From: Acidobacteria bacterium 13_1_20CM_3_53_8
Lineage (GTDB): Bacteria; Acidobacteriota; Blastocatellia; Pyrinomonadales; Pyrinomonadaceae
NCBI GenBank assembly: GCA_001920415.1
Contig: MNJR01000059.1
Coordinates: 69,555 to 133,554 of the forward strand
Length of the DNA: 64,000 bases
Direction: 5' to 3'
A program made the translations under genes and the position numbers. Of this stretch, positions 60,921 to 64,000 are shown piece by piece; the first letter of the stretch is position 1; every line of letters starts with the position of its first letter. The notes under the pieces were generated by a model. That model had not been told where the DNA came from. It searched no databases and worked only from the letters and a program-made list of their open reading frames with translations.

Positions 60921-63900
60921 ATGCAGCTTGGGCGAATCTACACCAGCTACAGCGCTGTGCCGCAAGCTTCTGACACCTCGCCCGATGCCGTTAACGACTC
61001 ACCTTTTCATTCCATCTTGAAATCCAGATTTTTAGATTTATCTATTTTTATAATCTCGCTTCTGCTCGCAGGCCATTTCACGCTTACGGCTAGCGCGGCC
61101 AACAATGTTCTGAAGCGTACGCTCTCGCTTCGCGCAACGGAGATTGCCGAAGGCTCGCGCGTGACGATTCTCTCGGACGCCTCGCTCGACGGTTATAGTT
61201 CGCGCTCTTCTGGCGACGGGCGGTTCGAGCTTCTGATACCGCAGGCGGGCGCACCAGTAATTCCCGCTGAATTTCGCGGTCGCGGCTTCGTTGATGTGCA
61301 GATAGAGCAACGTGGCTCGGATGTCTTGCTCTCTTTCAGACTGATGCCCGGCGCAACTCCGCGCGTATTTCAAAACTTCAATCGCATTAATCTCATCTTC
61401 GCCTTAGTCGCACAGAACGGGTCGGAACAGCCCGCCGCTTCAAACTCGCCCGCTCCTGAAACTCCTTCTTCGACCGAGAGCGCATCGCCCGCAGCTTCGC
61501 CGCATTCTAGAGCAAGCAACTCCAGAACGAGCGCCGCGCTGCCGCCAGCGAAAGCGCAGCCGCTTCATCTTCCTCGCTTCGAGCATCCGCCCGTGATTGA
61601 CGGTCGCCTGGATGACGAAGTGTGGCAGCACGCCTTAGCGCTAACAGACTTCATACAGATTCAGCCGGGCGACAATATTGCGCCGTCAAAGCAGACGGAA
61701 GTTCTGCTCGGTTACGATTCAAGATTTCTCTACATAGCGTTCCGCGCGTTCGACGATCCCGGAAAGGTGCGTTCGTCCGTAGCAAAGCGCGATCAGATTT
61801 TCGATGACGATCACGTAGGTCTTTTTCTTGACACCTTCAACGACCAGCGCAAAGCCTACGAGCTTTTCTTCAACCCGCTAGGCGTTCAAGCCGACGCCAT
61901 ACGCACGGAAGGCGAGAACGAAGATTTCAGCGTTGACATAGTGATGGAATCAAAGGGCGCTACGACCGAGAACGGTTACACGGTCGAGATTGCGATTCCA
62001 TTCAAGTCGCTTCGCTACGAAGCGGGACACGGCAAACTCTGGGGCGTTCACTTCCTGCGCCGTATTCAGCGCTTCAATGGCGAATTGGATTCATGGATGC
62101 CTGTATCGCGCGACATTTCGAGCGCTCTCTCGCAGGAAGGCCACATAGCCGATCTGGAAAATCTTTCAACCGAGCGAACGATTGAACTGATTCCGAGCCT
62201 CACGCTCTCAGAATCGGGTCGTCGTGTTGCTTCCGTCCCGTCAAGCGTGCTGGCCGCAAATAGAGGTATGGTTGATCCGGGGCGCTTCGTCAACGAGCCT
62301 ATTCACATTGATCCCGGTTTGACTGCTAGATTCGGATTGACGCCGACCGTAAGTCTTGACCTTGCTATAAACCCGGACTTCGCGCAGGTCGAAGCGGATC
62401 AACTCGTTGTGCGAGCGAACCAGCGCTTCCCAATCTTCTTTGAAGAGAAGCGCCCCTTCTTTCTTGAAGGCATTGATATTTTCCAGACGCCGCTCACGGC
62501 AGTTCACACGCGAGCAATAGTTGACCCGGACTGGGCTGTGAAACTCACAGGCAAGCGAGGTCGAAACAGCTTTGGCTTCATGCTCGCATCCGACAACGCG
62601 CCCGGCAATTTCAGCGTTGAAGAGCGCAACGATGCCGCGCAGCTACCCGATATAGCGCGTCTCATTGACCGCAATGCTTTCATCGGCGTGGTTCGTTTGA
62701 AGCGCGACGTGGGGCGCGAATCAAGTGTGGGGTTAATAGCGACGAGCTACAATTTCGTAGATAATCATAACGAGCTAGGCGGAATTGACGGTCGCTTCCG
62801 AATCAACAAGATCACAACGCTCACATTTCAAGCACTGGGCACGGCATCGCGCCACTTCTTCTTCGACCCTGACCGCAACGATAACATCTATCGAACTGGA
62901 AACGGCTTTGGCTACTCCGTGCGATACAGCGTTGACGGCAGGAACTGGGGCTGGAGTTACGAAGCCAACGGGCGCACGCGCGACTATCTATCCAACGTGG
63001 GCTTCACGCGCCGCACGAACACCAACTACGACAACCTGTTCATACGCTACAACTCTAATCCGAAGCCGAAGGCGAGGCTCGTCTCATGGCGCGTCCTTGA
63101 AATTCTTGACACGAACTTCGACTGGCAACGTCGCGTGCAATATTGGGGCAACGAGAACCAGTTGCAGCTAAGCTTCCAGCGCCAGTCCGTTATCGGAATA
63201 GGCGCGAGCCAAAACCACGAGAGGATTTTTGAAGAAGAGTTCGGCGCAAGGCGTGGGCCTGTACAAACGGGCGCGTTCTTCGGCGCACCCGACCGCACGA
63301 CTCAGCGCAACAACATATATTTCTACGGCGGCTCAACTCCCAGCCGCAAATACTCCTTCTTCCTCTTTACGATCTACAACTGGGGCGCTATGGATTTCGA
63401 TTTTGGCGCCGGGTCGAAGTTTCCCAGAGTCAGCCCAAGCGCTATACGCGCGCGCGAAGCGGCGGCAGCAGGTCTGTGTGACGTGAATAATCCGCCCGAT
63501 GTCTGTCTGGGACTTCAAGACCCCGGACGCGGCGACGCATGGGACTTGAATTTTAGTTTCAGCTATCAGCCCGTAGCTTCGCTTCATGCTTCGCTCGATT
63601 ACACCAAGAGCAGGCTGGTGCGTCGTGACACGGGGCTGGTCGCGTTCGACGAAAACATCTTATCGTTGCGCGCAACGTACCAGTTCACGCGCTTCACGTT
63701 TGCGCGCGCACGCCTGGATTACGATACTATTGCGGCAAACGTGCGCGGGCAATTTCTGCTGGGCTGGACGCCGAACCCCGGCACTGCCTTTTACCTTGGC
63801 TACAACGACGACGTGAACTACAACGGTTTTAGTCCTGTTAACGGTAACCTTGAGCCGGGTCTTCGGCGCAACGCGCGCATGTTTTTCATAAAGATGTCCT

Positions 63901-63929
63901 ACCTCTTCCGCAAGAGCATCGGCGGTTAA
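60921..63929 (+). CDS. DUF5916 protein with AMIN-like and CBM9-like domains, paralogue 2
   Basis: 1002 residues. The N-terminus is unusual: about 37 polar residues precede the hydrophobic signal-type segment LSIFIISLLLAGHFTLTASA. Next comes an AMIN-like domain (about 60-160; VTILSDASLDGYSSRSSGDG), as in pilus secretins and amidases that bind peptidoglycan. A Pro/Ser/Ala linker (170-210), the CBM9-like domain (about 215-390) and the DUF5916 barrel follow. The last 80 residues are almost identical to paralogue 1, also at DNA level (GTGCGCGG...TTCCTGTTGGGCTGG type stretches). AAAGGA precedes the ATG. Confidence 0.87.
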   Translation: MQLGRIYTSYSAVPQASDTSPDAVNDSPFHSILKSRFLDLSIFIISLLLAGHFTLTASAANNVLKRTLSLRATEIAEGSRVTILSDASLDGYSSRSSGDGRFELLIPQAGAPVIPAEFRGRGFVDVQIEQRGSDVLLSFRLMPGATPRVFQNFNRINLIFALVAQNGSEQPAASNSPAPETPSSTESASPAASPHSRASNSRTSAALPPAKAQPLHLPRFEHPPVIDGRLDDEVWQHALALTDFIQIQPGDNIAPSKQTEVLLGYDSRFLYIAFRAFDDPGKVRSSVAKRDQIFDDDHVGLFLDTFNDQRKAYELFFNPLGVQADAIRTEGENEDFSVDIVMESKGATTENGYTVEIAIPFKSLRYEAGHGKLWGVHFLRRIQRFNGELDSWMPVSRDISSALSQEGHIADLENLSTERTIELIPSLTLSESGRRVASVPSSVLAANRGMVDPGRFVNEPIHIDPGLTARFGLTPTVSLDLAINPDFAQVEADQLVVRANQRFPIFFEEKRPFFLEGIDIFQTPLTAVHTRAIVDPDWAVKLTGKRGRNSFGFMLASDNAPGNFSVEERNDAAQLPDIARLIDRNAFIGVVRLKRDVGRESSVGLIATSYNFVDNHNELGGIDGRFRINKITTLTFQALGTASRHFFFDPDRNDNIYRTGNGFGYSVRYSVDGRNWGWSYEANGRTRDYLSNVGFTRRTNTNYDNLFIRYNSNPKPKARLVSWRVLEILDTNFDWQRRVQYWGNENQLQLSFQRQSVIGIGASQNHERIFEEEFGARRGPVQTGAFFGAPDRTTQRNNIYFYGGSTPSRKYSFFLFTIYNWGAMDFDFGAGSKFPRVSPSAIRAREAAAAGLCDVNNPPDVCLGLQDPGRGDAWDLNFSFSYQPVASLHASLDYTKSRLVRRDTGLVAFDENILSLRATYQFTRFTFARARLDYDTIAANVRGQFLLGWTPNPGTAFYLGYNDDVNYNGFSPVNGNLEPGLRRNARMFFIKMSYLFRKSIGG

Positions 63930-63951
63930 TTTTTAGAAAGTTAATTAGAGA

Positions 63952-64000
63952 ATGAAACTCCTAGTAATCTTCGCACTGCTACTCTGCGCCTTGACTGTTC
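63952..64000 (+). CDS. Start of a secreted protein, cut by the window edge
   Basis: The ATG at 63952 opens MKLLVIFALLLCALTV, a signal peptide. Only 16 codons are visible. It lies 22 bases after paralogue 2 and probably belongs to the same transcript. Confidence 0.6.
   Translation, partial: MKLLVIFALLLCALTV

Overview
The window reads as a chromosome segment of a Gram-negative member of the Acidobacteriota, most likely the Blastocatellia/Pyrinomonadales branch. The clues are lipid A and Kdo genes (lpxC, kdsD), C5-pathway haem synthesis (hemL with hemE, hemH and hemG), an aroD-aroE fusion, secreted DUF5916 and DUF4097 proteins, and a very large number of intergenic hairpin repeats. The lineage call is inference from gene content; no rRNA gene is present to fix it. 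There is one tRNA (Val-CAC). No CRISPR array, prophage or intact insertion sequence was seen.

Layout. 1-4 kb: phosphate transporter (cut by the window edge) with its DUF47 partner, kdsD, a frameshifted secreted protein, and lpxC. 4.4-9.8 kb: a DNA polymerase I gene interrupted by two complete inteins, each carrying a LAGLIDADG endonuclease domain and each sitting in one of the most conserved stretches of the polymerase domain. 9.8-23 kb: a membrane histidine kinase, a GNAT acetyltransferase next to a DUF433/DUF5615 toxin-antitoxin pair, hemL, a lipocalin-like protein, rqcH, several zinc-ribbon or DUF proteins, a NYN nuclease and rlmB. 23.6-27.4 kb: an accessory-looking group with a sulfotransferase-like protein, two small paralogous beta-rich proteins, a glycosyltransferase and an FkbM methyltransferase. 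27.5-36 kb: cysK, aroDE, a ThiF/MoeB-like E1 enzyme, a secreted beta-propeller and small secreted proteins. 36-44 kb: tRNA-Val, a type IV pilin-like protein, a 51-residue zinc-ribbon membrane peptide, a MoxR/DUF58 pair, and a membrane protein fused to a spermidine synthase domain. 44-49.4 kb: hemG, an epimerase-like gene, hemH and hemE on the minus strand. 49.7-57.7 kb: an envelope-type regulon with an ECF sigma factor, its zinc-finger anti-sigma factor, and four secreted DUF4097-like proteins. Three copies of one promoter-like motif lie upstream of transcription units here, including the sigma gene itself. 58-64 kb: two tandem DUF5916 outer-membrane-type proteins and the start of another secreted protein.

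Between the genes lie dozens of inverted repeats. Many are built from short iterated words in two complementary arms. The arm words differ from family to family, while the central segment often keeps an 'AAAAGCTTTC...CTTCTTCTG'-like core. In a few places these repeats run into coding sequence, most clearly at both ends of hemH.

The strongest candidates for a closer look are the doubly intein-invaded polA, the arm-swapped hairpin families, the ECF/DUF4097 regulon with its shared promoter motif, and the small-protein modification-like cluster at 23.6-27.4 kb.
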